A stretch of DNA of 64,000 bases from assembly GCA_002633025.1 (NCBI GenBank), contig NMRB01000638.1, forward strand, positions 185,573 through 249,572, given 5' to 3'. Of this stretch, positions 1-11,400 are shown piece after piece. How positions within the stretch are numbered: the stretch's first letter is position 1; each line of letters starts with the position of its first letter. This stretch comes from Notospermus geniculatus (taxonomy: Eukaryota; Nemertea; Pilidiophora; Heteronemertea; Lineidae). The notes beneath the pieces were generated by a model. That model saw nothing but the letters and a program-made list of their open reading frames with translations, did not search any database and was not told where the DNA came from. The position numbers and the translations under genes are program-made.

Positions 1-237
1 ACCAGCACTACGCCTAGCTTAGGCCTGACGTAGGGTTACGACCCCTTTATACTCGCTACCCCTGGTCCTGTGACGTGCTCCTACTTTTGCTGGAGCGGGT
101 CACATTTGCGACAAGGTAGCTACACAGATCTTGTAAATGACGGTTGTGACTCTTGGCCTTAAATTTGAAGGAGGTGATTTTTCTGACTAAACGAAGTAAG
201 TCTTTTGTTGAAATTGACATTATGTAGGCCTACTTGT

Positions 238-489
238 AATAATGATAATAATGGTGAGTTCTTATATAGCGCTTCATAGCGTATTACGCTCTCTAAGCGC
301 TTCACACATTATTACCCCAGCCTATGATTCAGAAACCTTTCTGTAGAAACCAAAGGGCAGCCACAATATAGCGCACACGATGGGCATTTCAGGCCAGTTG
401 AGAGTTACAGAGTGGCATGGCCGGGGATCGAACCCGCGACCTTCCGATCACGAGTCCACAGTCCTAACCATTATGCCACCGCGCTCCCC
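238..489 (-). mobile_element. tRNA-derived SINE, reverse orientation
   Basis: Read on the minus strand, the element starts with a tRNA-like head near 487-420. It has an A-box-like stretch (GTGGCATAATGGTTAGGA) and a B-box-like stretch (CGGGTTCGATCCCC). A non-tRNA body follows and ends in an ATT-rich tail at about 238-252. The body plus the (ATT)n tail make this a SINE rather than a tRNA gene. Borders are approximate. Confidence 0.6.
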
Positions 490-1238
490 TGTACCGCGCT
501 CCACTTGTATTGTTTTTGTTTTTGCAGATGTTATACATGTAGGTGTGAATGCGGCATTAACGAGCTCAGCCGATGTAAGCTTCTACATCCGAGGTAAGTT
601 TGCCAATATTGTAAATAAACTGAGTAGAAAAACCTGAGCGGCTGTATTCCGGCTGGGGAATCCCCTGCTCTATATCTGTATTGCCTAGCAACAATACAGC
701 CAGTCAGCGGCGCTGTTACGTATGTGCTTCGGTTCAGCGTATTCAGCTTAGCTCGGAGAAGTTTCTACGTTTTACTGAATTGAAATCGATCAAAATGATG
801 TTATAGGTAGCGATTATGGGCATGAAGTTGACTTTGAATCGGAGCGTGATGCCTAGAGTGTATGGTCTAGGAGCGGTGATGCAGACGATTTACAGCAGCA
901 GCAGACGATAGTTCAGCAGCCTAGGGGCTGAGGGCGTGGTAGACGGGGCGAGAATTTTCAGCAATATTTCTGCCAGAGGGCCTAGGGTGGGGTGCTCCCG
1001 GGGGTGAGGGCCTCGGGGTTCTAAGGGTTAAGCAACATAGAGCACGATCACTACGTGGATGGGTGACTGGCACACATAGAATACACTGATGATGATTTCA
1101 TGTAGGATAGAGGCTACCTGTAGAGAAGTTTCCTATTTCAGACTAAGCTCGGACCCAGCGGCCTCAAATAGTGTAATTTCAGATCAACAAAGCAATTAAT
1201 TAATTCAAAAGTTGACCTAATTACTTTACCGTTTTCAG
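490..1238. other. Non-coding, no gene recognised
   Basis: I see no convincing exon here on either strand. The stretch is probably the intron upstream of the first visible Schlafen-like exon, since that exon begins in mid-codon and so needs an upstream exon outside the window. Bases 1-237 are equally featureless. Confidence 0.4.
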
Positions 1239-3392
1239 GGAGAAAAGTGAAATTTAGTAATGACATGACGCACGAAATAAGACCAACGCAGTTGTTACGC
1301 AACGCATCAAGGACAACCGTCAAGAAAATTATCTGCTCTTTCCTGAACAATGGTGAGGACATGACAATTACAGAGTTGGTTTCTAGCTGTGTTCGAACCA
1401 ATTTACTAATTTCCACTCTAGACTGACTGAGAACAATCAGCATACATGTATTGTGACATTCTGTATTAAGTTACTTATTCATGGCAGTGTAGTGGTTCAG
1501 GTCTTGACTAGACTCCGAGGGTCCCGGGTTCGAATCCGAGGGTCCCGGGTTCGAATCCGAGGGTCCCGGGTTCGAATCCCACTCGTGGCGTGAGACTTTG
1601 GCCAAGTTTCTTTGCCTCACTGGCCTCTCTCCACTCAGGTGTTATTGGTACCGGTGTAATGTTTTTCACTGCCCCCCGTTTGCCAGTGCCTCCCAACAAA
1701 AGATTGACGGAATAAGCCGCGACGTGACAATGGGGGAGGCACTGATCAACATGTCTTTCTGTATTTGAGTGTCCGCCGAACAATAAAGCGGGCATTGTCA
1801 TACGGGAGGCATTCTCATACATTACACCTGTCAGAAATGCTCCATTTGTAGCGCTCAATGAGCAGCTCATCCGAATTCTACTTAATGGTTTCAGGATGTC
1901 AGATGACACCTCCATCGTTGTTGATAACTGTATTCAGACTATAAACCCAAACTTTACTTCCATTTTCAGGAGAAGAGGCCAGTATTTTCTATGGTATTGG
2001 CAAAGATCGCGAGGTATTTGGGATTCCATCAACACGCGATGAGAATGACGAATTCCGCCTCGGTATCGACCGACTCATGACCGACTTCATCCCCGTCGTG
2101 TTCCATGGTCGGTACGCCATGACGTTTTCACCGGTCGTGGATGATATCGGCCACGGGGACCCAGCCACGNACATGACCCTGGAACATTTTGATTTAACAT
2201 TTGTCATTTGTTTTTCTGGTACGTTCACCCAGGTGAGCACATGGTCCATGGACCATTTCATCTGATGTAGGGACCATCAAATTTGCTGAAAGCAAATTTC
2301 ACAGTTCTAGTTTAGATTGTGCAGGCATGGATTTGGGGGGGGGGACGCATGCCCCCTTAAATTGACAGACCAGTGTTTTTCCAGCGTAACTGAATTTTAG
2401 CTCCTACGGGCAAAGGTTCCGGCGGGATCCTACAGAGCCAGTCGCCCAAGCAGCAGCCCACCGTTTTCCAAGCATCGACGGGACCTAGATTGCATTTCGA
2501 AATGCCGGGAAATCGCGTTCCAGGGCTTCTAGATTTCAAAATTTTCTGGGAGACACGTGTGTGGCGACGGCTTCGCCACCGCCGATATTTGCGCCCCCTT
2601 CGTCAAATCCTGGATCCGCCCGTTGTGGCCGACTCCGCCTGAATTAACTTCGTTCAAGATTTTCTGCTTTTTTCCAGAAATCATTTTGAAGAAGCAGACG
2701 TCGACTGTTTACACACTGTCTGATGGGACTTGCTTCTTCAGATATGGAGCAAATACTGTCCCGGTCTCGACCCAGGTTTGTAGAAATCGGAGTGAACTGA
2801 ATTTTGCAGAATTCATCACCATAGGCATTGCAGGATGAGAGCACCGGCATGATAAACTAGTCGTTATCACGTCCGCTTGGCAAGAGGCAGGTCCTGGGTT
2901 CAAATCCCTGAACATTGAGATTGGTTTCGGTACAACTGCTCGCAGCGCCGACCTGTCAGGATAAATCGCAGGGCGAGTTTGCCATTATCGCAGTGCCTGT
3001 GAAAATCGCTCCGGCGCTGCAAACCGCAGCGGAATACATTGTAGTGGGAACAGGCCTTAAGCGGTGGTCCCTTGGACCTTTTGCCATTGCAAGGGCAAGT
3101 AAAAGACCCCATTCTAGTGAGGAACAGGAGTAGCTTGAGATGGCCTCTTCTGTACTTATTAGGGCCAATAATGGTATGGCTTTGGCCCTGATGGACAAAT
3201 CTAACACTAGGACATTAATCATTCGTTTCATCATTATATTCATTCGAGTAGTAGTAAATATTGATATCATATTTCCAGGAAATCCGCCAGAGAGCAATTT
3301 TCCAAGAGGAAGCTCGATATCGTGACGAAATTGATAGCCTGAAGTTAGTGCTGAGAGAGCTACTGTTGTTGAAACAGGCAAATGGAGAGTGA
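1239..3392 (+). CDS. Schlafen-like protein with AlbA_2 domain (3' part of gene)
   Basis: Four exons splice in consistent phase: 1239-1352, 1970 to about 2169, 2678-2775 and 3279-3392 (TGA at 3390-3392). The first two join as FLNNGEEASIFYGIGKDREV, the N-x-GG/xxxFGI-type core of the Schlafen AlbA_2 fold. Later come an R-x-GID-R segment, a FSPVVDD strand, and then a DGTCFFRYGANTVP stretch that resembles the usual DG-x-x-YxR-GxS end of the domain. The last exon is a short charged coiled coil (EEARYRDEIDSLKLVLREL). AlbA_2 plus a coiled-coil tail recalls SLFNL1, but that name is inference. The family binds or cleaves nucleic acid. The 5' end lies outside the window. The end of exon two is unclear: a single N at 2170 is followed immediately by a repeat that also occurs at 46.8 kb, so about ten domain residues are unaccounted for. 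Confidence 0.62.
1481..1953 (+). mobile_element. SINE-A copy with triplicated B box and nested insert
   Basis: A tRNA-like head (A box GTGTAGTGGTTCAGG) is followed by a B-box unit, GAGGGTCCCGGGTTCGAATCC, repeated three times in tandem at about 1517-1581. The body contains the conserved CCTCTCTCCACTCAGGTG segment and ends with the family 3' end shared with 39,047-39,315. Between about 1645 and 1835 the body is interrupted by a sequence that also occurs inverted at 50,480-50,690. The element sits in the Schlafen-like intron and stops about 16 bases before the next acceptor. Confidence 0.65.
2171..2266 (-). repeat. Terminal 96 bp of the 1.4-kb AGCTCACC-family repeat
   Basis: The sequence is nearly identical to 46,772-46,866 and ends in the palindrome ATGGTCCATGGACCAT. 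It directly follows the single N at 2170 and the coding frame of the Schlafen-like exon. It is either a transposon fragment inside the gene or an assembly join. Confidence 0.6.
2322..2623. mobile_element. Possible degenerate hAT-type MITE
   Basis: Left end CAGGCATGGATTTGGGG and right end AATCCTGGATCCGCCCG are weakly inverted. They resemble the CAGGGGCGGATCCA termini of the hAT MITEs found elsewhere in this window (8,319; 29,009; 43,195). Borders are uncertain. Confidence 0.35.
2838..3215 (+). mobile_element. SINE-B copy
   Basis: A tRNA-like head carries the B-box-like CTGGGTTCAAATCCC. The body contains CAAGGGCAAGTAAAAGACCC and GAGTAGCTTGAGATGGCC and ends with a GGGCCAATAATGGTATGGCT segment. 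The same body occurs inverted at 43,690-43,975 and as a fragment at 52,485-52,640. This copy lies in the last intron of the Schlafen-like gene. Confidence 0.6.
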
Positions 3393-3473
3393 AGCATTTT
3401 TGAAAACAGGCTGAATTTGAATTGTGCATTGAACTGTGCATTTAACACTGTTAGTGTTGTGTTGGCTGCCGAC

Positions 3474-3778
3474 TTAAAGGTGCTCTAGTTTGAATTGTAA
3501 ACATTAGGGTGTGCGACCTATTGTCAACTTCTGGTACTAACAAATCAGATAAAATCGAATTAAATCTTGCCTTTCACAACTTTTTGTTTGTTTTTGAGCG
3601 TAAAATCATAAATATATTTCAGTTACAAGAATATTTATCAAGATAGATATAAAAATAGATAACATTAATGTTTTGGTATACACGGTGCTGCCACCTGTCC
3701 GAGGAAAAATAACTATTATAATCAACCATGTAAATAAACAAACCGTAGTGTTTACAATTCGAACTAGAGCACCTTTAA
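3474..3778. mobile_element. MITE with 30-bp terminal inverted repeats; holds the duplication breakpoint
   Basis: The left arm starts TTAAAGGTGCTCTAGTTTGA and the right arm at 3749-3778 is its reverse complement with one mismatch. The left border of duplicated unit 1 (3549) falls inside this element. The unit 2 copy at 18,868 therefore begins part-way through it and keeps only the right arm (to about 19,098). Confidence 0.7.
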
Positions 3779-4499
3779 TTGTATGCACATTTGTATTGTG
3801 TGAAAATGTCACACTCAGAAACAGTACTTGTAATTTCAAGTAGGCCCCCAATGCCTGCCATAGACGGTCAAATTTTTCATCAACTTTTTCGAGTACAATC
3901 ATTGATATATGCTCAATGAACGCTTACATGTTGGTCTACACATTCGAGCCATAGGCCTACTAGGGATTTCGAACTTCAACATTTCTTCATCAAGAAATGG
4001 ATGGAGAGAGATTCTAAGATCAGTAAAAACAAAGAAGACGGCTCCATGGGGCAGTTTTAAATATATATGCATACGCATACTGACAATAAATATTCTATAT
4101 TTCAAATTCATTTATTTTGTAATGTTTGTACGGTTCCAGAGGTACTTTGGGACATGAAACGAAGAGACGATGGTATACGATTCAAACAGATCTTGTTTCT
4201 TTATTTCAGTCGTCGATACACAGCTCTAGCCAGCTGTCGTACCTTCCCTCATGTCCGACCTATCCCTCTCATCATGTGACCCCCTAACACAGCGTGGGCC
4301 TAATGCCCGGATATTATCCCATCATGCAAAACTAGCGGGAAGTTCAAATGCATTTCCTGTACATGTAGGTAGACCTATGCCTTGTCAGGATTCATAACTA
4401 CATAACAATTTCTTTCATTTGAAGAGTTTCTGAAATTTCAGAAGAGGAGTATTGGAGTAAAATGATACTCTGAAATCATGAACTCATGCACTCTCTAAA
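3779..4499. other. Shared non-coding part of the duplicated unit
   Basis: Nearly identical to 19,099-19,820. A 98-codon minus-strand frame at 3606-3902 is open in both copies (18,925-19,221), but the flanking non-coding sequence is equally conserved and I see no domain, so I do not call a gene. It lies downstream of the ZGPAT stop codon. Confidence 0.4.
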
Positions 4500-4505
4500 T
4501 ACTTA

Positions 4506-4690
4506 TTGGATGGACAGAGAGAGATAATTTGATGAAGATAATTGGATGGGGGAGAGAGAACTGGATGGAGAGAGAGATATTGGATGGAGATTATTGTTAT
4601 TGGATAGAGAGAGAATTGGATGGGCCCTACAGATATAATTGGATGGACGGATAATTTGATAGAAGAGATAATTGGATGGAGAAAGAGCGA
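4506..4690. repeat. Degenerate GGATGGAGAGAGATAATT tandem repeat
   Basis: An imperfect array of GGATGGA(GA)n and ATAATT words, present in unit 2 at 19,846-20,010 with different copy numbers. It is bordered by a hairpin segment, GCTCCATGGGGCAGTCTTA. A similar hairpin is found near 20,014-20,042 and 35,178-35,218. Confidence 0.6.
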
Positions 4691-4737
4691 GATGCAGAGA
4701 TGAGTAAAAACAAGGAAGAGCGCTCCATGGGGCAGTC

Positions 4738-5043
4738 TTAAGCCTCGTTACACTGCCAAAAATCAAGTGGACTCGGACAGGACCGAGTACAGTTCGGCAA
4801 AAAAGTGGCAGTGTAAACCTGCCAAGCGTACCCGGTTTGGACCACAAGTGAACTGTACCGAGATCCGGCTTGCATTCTGTGCAAGATTCTTACCTCCACT
4901 GAACGGAAAGCGAAGCTTCAGGTACATTGCGCAGTGACTCATCACTGCAGTCTAAACGGTACAAATGAAGTGGACTGATCCGGTCCGAGTACGGTTCTCT
5001 TCAATTGGACCGAAATGTTTGGCATTGTAAATGCGGCTTTAAA
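4738..5043. mobile_element. MITE with AAGCCTCGTTACACTGCC termini
   Basis: The left end AAGCCTCGTTACACTGCCAA pairs with the right end TTTGGCATTGTAAATGCGGC. The unit 2 copy spans 20,041-21,014 and has taken up extra sequence in its middle. It lies just downstream of the ZGPAT stop codon. Confidence 0.6.
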
Positions 5044-5424
5044 TATACAGTTATACTGGCGATAAATAATTCATGTTATAAGATGGGAAAAACTGGTAAA
5101 TCAAATGGGAGGATTTCGATTTGGCACTGGAGGGAGCCTGACAAAATAAAAGAAGTCGTCCTCCAAAAATCTTGCAAATTTTCGACCCCAAACGGGGTCT
5201 TCTTCAGGCTGGCACTTTCAAGTCAAGCTACCAGAAGTGGAGCCTGACAGAACATCAAGTGAGAACTTGCAAGTAAGAAGAAAACAGAACTGAAATTCGG
5301 CATTATTATTCCCTGTTTGTAACAGAAAAATGTACATATACAGAGGCAATGAGCTAAATGCAACTTGGAGAATCACCACCATTTTGGCACAGGCAGGGAA
5401 TCCATCCGTCCATCCGCAACCAAG

Positions 5425-8400
5425 TTAGAATACAGTCAACTTTTTATGATTGTCTCTCTTCGTTTGTTGTCTCTGAATAGATTTCTCGGACGACTTTAGC
5501 TGATTCAGGTATTTTTCCAATGAATCCAATTTTTCGTTGGCGTGGTTTGAGAATTTGGAACTGCAAAGGAAAAATCAAGGATTACAACTCAAATCTGTCG
5601 TTCTCCCGAAGGAAAAAAGTATGAAATTTGCTAGATTTGACAGTCAATGGCTAGTATCCTACTAAAATTTGACAAGAGTTTGTTTGTTTGTGTGTTTGTT
5701 TGTTTGTTCGCGATTTTCTCCGAGACTAATGAACGTATCGCCGCCAAACTTGGTATGCAAGTGCAGACGGGCCTGGGGAGTGTCCTTACGAAGCCCGAAT
5801 TTTGATATCACTTATAGTTTTCGAAATATTAAGATATTAACGAAAATAACAATGCTGTTCAGGCCTTTTGACGTCGTGATGTCACCGAGATTGCCGTCGC
5901 GTCATCCGTGACGTCGGCAACGGCATGTGCGGCGGAATGACGTCATTACGCCACTCGAACGGGGATGACGTCATTAGGGAGGTTCAGATTACGTTCTGAG
6001 TCTCGATTCACACTCCAGAGGATTCCTTTTTGGGAACTACGTCATCAAATACAACAGGTTTTCCAAAGCAATGGTGTTTACTCATTCTAGGAGAACGAGC
6101 AGAACCCGCCTGGGTGGTAAATTCATCTCCGACTCATGGACTTGAAAAATCCTAACATTTGGCCCCTCGGAGTCGGAGCGGGAGTGGGAGTCGGACCAGA
6201 TCTAACCTCACTAATTACCTCCACCAAGCGCTCCTAATGACGCATGAATTTAGCAGTTCCGCCACTAAACGGGTATTGCCTAGTTCATAAAAGTTAGCAA
6301 ATGCTTTTACTTAAGATTTGCACAGCAAAGTCCAATGTAAATGCACTACAAAACTTGAAGTAAAAGCATCTGCTAACTTTTATGAATATTAGACAATTAG
6401 TTACATGAATAAAAACTAGTAAATGCTTTTACTTGAATTTCGCAGTACAAATGCACTAGGCAATCCTGTGCAAATCTGAAGTAAAACCAGGCCTTCTGTT
6501 GTATGGCGAGCAAAAAAGTGCATGCGCCTCGCAAACAATAGAAATTCTATTGTTTGCGAGGCGCATGCACTTTTTTGCTCGCCTGTAAAAGCATTTGCTA
6601 GTACCGGTATTTATTCATACGACCCATTGTCTATAGAGCTAATAATGCCAGACTTGGTACTATATTCAATATTTTTCTACAGTCACACAGTGTTCATTCT
6701 TCCAAAAGGACCAATGAATAAAGTACGTGGGTTGATCACTTATAATGTAGACATACCTGGTGGCATTTCTTGACATACTTTCTCGCACTCTGCCAATTTC
6801 AGTTTCAACCTTTTTAATTTCCTCCTGGGTTTTAAACAACTGAAAAAGAAATACGGACACACGTGTCTGATCATGACCAAGGCAAAAACCCCTATAGTAC
6901 GTTTGAGTCATCTGGAGCTCAATGGGCGTATGTCAATCAAACCCTTAGTAACCAGACCACAATGAACTTAGGGTTTACTCTAAACGGTCCAACGCACATT
7001 GTTTTCTAACCAGCTGAACCTTGGTTTGAAATTGAACATACAACTAGACCTTGATTTGAACTTGAACACAGGCACAGGCATGGGATTGGCTGGAAGTGTC
7101 CTGTCAATAAAACGCATGTCAATAGCCAGACTTCACCAACAATACCAAGGTCTGCCTGACAACCGAAGGTCCGCCCATCGAGCTCCAGATGACTCAAACA
7201 TACTATAGTGAGAGTATAACGGACCTTACGTACCTGAACATTTAAACCTTTATCACTCCTCTTGCCCAAGTCCTTCTCCGTTATATGCCTCGTTGGCTCA
7301 GATTCCTTATGATGCTGTGGCTTCAGGTCATGTCGATTACCTGAAAGACATGAAACAAGAAAGAAAACAGCTTTTTCTTTGAACCTGGATTGTTGCTGTT
7401 ACACAGAAATGAACACTTAACTTTTCATTTTTCACTCCATGTTTTCTGTTCATTTCAAAATGTCACCCGGCCAGCAAAAGCAGGCGCTTGTCGCAAGTGA
7501 TCATCATTGGTCATCAGTTTACACTACTATTATCACAGCTGTCCACAACTACGCCATCCTCCCACAGCACGGCTTTGGTTTCGTTCCTCTTCATACACTC
7601 CACACAAAGGATAAAAGGACAAAAGGATAAAAGGACAAAAGGATAAAACTTTAAAATCAAACTGGGTAAAACCACGAAATTTGTACTTCTCCAGTCATCC
7701 TTAAAATACAGGGAGTGCAACTGGAGTATGGAACAGCCACATCAGATTCACTGGCCGTTGTATTTCAGCAGGGGTTTGTGTGAGCGGATGAAGAGGAGCG
7801 AGGTAAAAACCCCTGCTGTGGGAGGATGCAACTACGCCAACCTGCATAGACGCACATTTCAGCTACTGTGTTATAAGGCTGTTAACTTTTCCTCAGTTGC
7901 GACAAGCAACTTTTGCTAGAGCGGGACACATATTTTCTTACCCTTTTTACTGCGTAATTTTTTTGTTGATAAATCAAACATCACACAAAAATTTTCTTAC
8001 CTTTTTTACTGTGTAATTTTTTGTTGATAAAATCAAACACATCAGGTTTTTCTTCAGATTTTTCATAAGCTTTTGCCAACTTCTTCTCTAACTTTTTCTT
8101 CGCGATCTTCTCTTTCTTCAGCGCATCAAAAAGGTCAAGGTCACCAGCTTTTTCCTTCAGCTCCATGATCTTGTCCAATGATTTCCCTGCAAGAAGGAGG
8201 GAAGACTTGACCAGCCTGTAACTTAAACTTCCTTGCGCCAAAAGAGCAAAAGATGCTGTAGCCCAGTCAGCAGGACGATTGGCCAATTTCATTCAATTGG
8301 CCGCTGCCTAAGTGCAGGCCAGGGGCGGATTCACAATTTCGGAAAAGAGGGGGCGCACTGGTGCTAGAAACATTGAAGTCTGCAGTGAATTTCAATGATT

Positions 8401-11400
8401 TGCTCCAAATTTCAGAATTTCACGGTCGATTTAAAAGGGGGGCATGTGCCGGGTGTGCCCCTTGGCTCTGCGCCTGAAGTCATGGTTAGTACACCTGGGC
8501 CCTTTTTTTCAAGTACTTTTCAAGGCTGATTTGGAGATTTTTCAAGGACTTTATTCTTGAAAAGCAAGGGAGAAATACACAAATTTTCATATCAAAATAG
8601 AACATCTCTGGCGGAAAACAGGCCACAAGAATTTTTTTCAACGGGTCTTTTTATTTTTCAAGGACTTTTCCAGGAATTTTTACAGCTATTCCATTTTTTA
8701 AGTACTTTTCCATAGCTTTTCAAGGTCACGTTTTTTTCAAGTACTTTTCAAGGACCTGTACGGACCCTGTGAAGTGGCAGCTGAATTGACCGACTTCTGT
8801 CAATCGGCCGAAAGTTACCGAATGTAGAAGCGGTATATGCTATGCATTTTCGCATACAACATATCGCTTCCACATCCCGTATACCGCATTCCGCATGTCT
8901 GGTAAATGCAGCTAAACCCGTACCTGGCGGTAGTAGTTGTATGGGGACAGGATCAGCACGCCCCTTTCCATCTCTTCCTAATCCTTGCCCGACTATGTAC
9001 CCCATCTTCGCCATCAGCTTGGAGGCTACACCCTGGAGAAAACAAAGTACATGTATATTGCACCAGGCTTTGGCAGGGTTTCCGCCAGAGGGTAAAATTC
9101 CGTACCCTTAAATTTTTCCAGGGTATGGATCCGTACCCTCAAAAACGTTGGGTGACCATTTTTCCTGAAGTGATACCACCAGCGTGGGGATTATATGCTT
9201 CAAATATGCCTAAAATGGCACCAAACATCGTTTAAAACCTTTTAAAAAATCAAAAAAATCCCCCCCCCCCCAATTTTTTTTCCAGAAATTTTTTTTGTCT
9301 GTACCCTTTTTTTCTGGCGGAAACCCTGTCTGGACAGGTGATATCGCGGTATCGGCGTCTGGCGACTTGGCGGATTGTGGCGCTGCCAGCAGTAATCAGT
9401 GACTTTCATTTCTACATTAGAGGCAATGGGGATTTTTTGTCAAAAAGTGGGCGTAATTTTCTAGGTGGCTCACGGCAGGGCGGTTTAGGGTAGCTTGTGC
9501 TCTACTGGGTTAAATAAAAGTGGTAGTAATATGGTTAGTTGAGGTTTCATGAAATTTTTCTGACCCTAGTGTGTTGCTCCCATTCCCCCAAAGCCGCCGT
9601 CGTTTTTGGTGGTCGCCATAGAAACACAGGCAATGCATCCTCATCCTCGGATGAACTTAGAGAAAGGCGTTGATCAGGTTTCTCATCCTTATCCTCTTCA
9701 TCTGATGATCCAGCTCTGTCTATTTCATCTGAAATGAACACAACTTAGGTTACCTAGTGTACAGTACAGGTCACAATTGACATTCGCGTAAGTTAAGCGT
9801 AAGTCACTCGTAACTTATGCAACAACTCGCGAGCTATGTTATGCGTAACTTACGAGGTGAGTTACAGGGTGAGTGACGCGAATTTCGCTAGCTACGCAGT
9901 GATTTACGAGGCGAGTTACACGATTTTGGCGAGTTACGCGGTGAGTTACGCGAAACCAAAGCCGTGAGTTACTCGTAAGTTACATGTACGCGTAACTTAC
10001 GCGAAGCCGTAGGGATGTCAATTGTGACCTGTACTGTACATGTACAGTACTGGGCTAAATTCTTGGAAAATAAGCTGTCTTTTTGCTTCATGTAAGCAGG
10101 GCACGAGATAACCACTGAAAAGTGTCTTTTTACCGGCCCCACGCCCAAAACAAAGAAAGGGTCCTTGAAATTTGGAAATCCGGTGCCCCAATACATTAGG
10201 AACATTGGAAATTGATGTGGGACCCTTAAAACTCCAATTTTTGAGGGGTACCGCGGGAGCCCTGACGTTAGGTCCACCACTGTTGGCTCTTGAGCAACAG
10301 GTTAGTATGTAATGTTACATGCAACAGAATTTTGAAATGCGGGAACAACATTACCTTTTGGCAAAATATCATGAACGTCAAGGAGGGCAGTTTCCTTGTA
10401 TGAATCAAACATCACAATACATTGATGATCTTCAGCATGGACCTCGACAACCATCGCCTTGTACCATATACCATCTTTGTACTTGGCAAGACACGGCTGC
10501 TCTATAGTCAGGTCACTGAAAAGATGAAAACATTGACATTGCAGAGTGTTATGATGTGACGCTCATAAGCCTAGTTCATATTTTTGACGCACGACCATCG
10601 GCGTCGGATGCGCGATCAAAATCTGGACGCCGACTTCGCAGAGTTGATTCATATTCCAGCGTACTTCAGCGACAGCGACACGTTATGAAATGACTAAAGT
10701 CAAGTGATAACAGCCTCGCAATCGGACGCCGACCAAATCGTTCGACGGGATGCGGGCATGCGAATTTTTTTTTTTTTTTTCAAATTTTTTTTTCCATTTT
10801 CTTCATGGATGGGGGGAAATACCACCAGCAAACTATCTCTCTACATGTTTAAAGCACAGATTTCATGAAAAATAAAGATGATTTCAAGTGATGAAGCATT
10901 TCTGTGCATTGTATAGAAGGCACTGCGTAAGAGGGAAAATTTGAAATTGGTGAAAAAAAATTTTCCCATGCGGAGGGTCTGGGAATGACGGGGGCGCGGA
11001 CAAGAAACAAATACTTTTTTTTTTTGGGCCTTAGGCACTGTAGTAAATTCGCAAAGCACTTCATATCCTTACCCTACATGCCCTAGTCTCTCCAGAAATC
11101 TTTCGAGAGGACTTAAGGAACAATTCATCAAGTATCCTTTAGAGAATATCTGTGAACAAAAAAATAACTGCTCTGCCCAAAACGTGGGTGTATGGAGAGG
11201 TGTAGGCCCCACGCCCCTTGGATCTGGCCATGTGATCCACTTGAGACAGCTCCATTCTACAATGAACTCATACAAAGGCCTACCTGTGATCGGGTTCCTC
11301 AAAACTTTTGATTTCTGACACGCTGACAACATGGCCATGAGAATACCTGAAATAAATAACGAGAGTTGAAATTGTACTCAAAGACAAGAGATAGGCCTGT

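Noticed and set aside
1424-1426. Apparent stop codon ending the exon that begins at 1239
   Set aside because: A good donor (AACAATG|GTGAGG) at 1352/1353 precedes it and joins in phase to the next AlbA_2 exon, so the stop is intronic.
1138-1443. 101-codon minus-strand frame
   Set aside because: Antisense to the Schlafen-like exon 1239-1352. The plus-strand exon has matching splice phase and domain similarity; this frame has neither.
1481-1581. tRNA gene
   Set aside because: A and B boxes are present, but there is no full cloverleaf, and a conserved SINE body shared with three other loci follows.
3606-3902. 98-aa minus frame conserved in both units (also 18,925-19,221)
   Set aside because: Flanking non-coding sequence is just as conserved; no domain, signal or splice context, so frame conservation is not informative.
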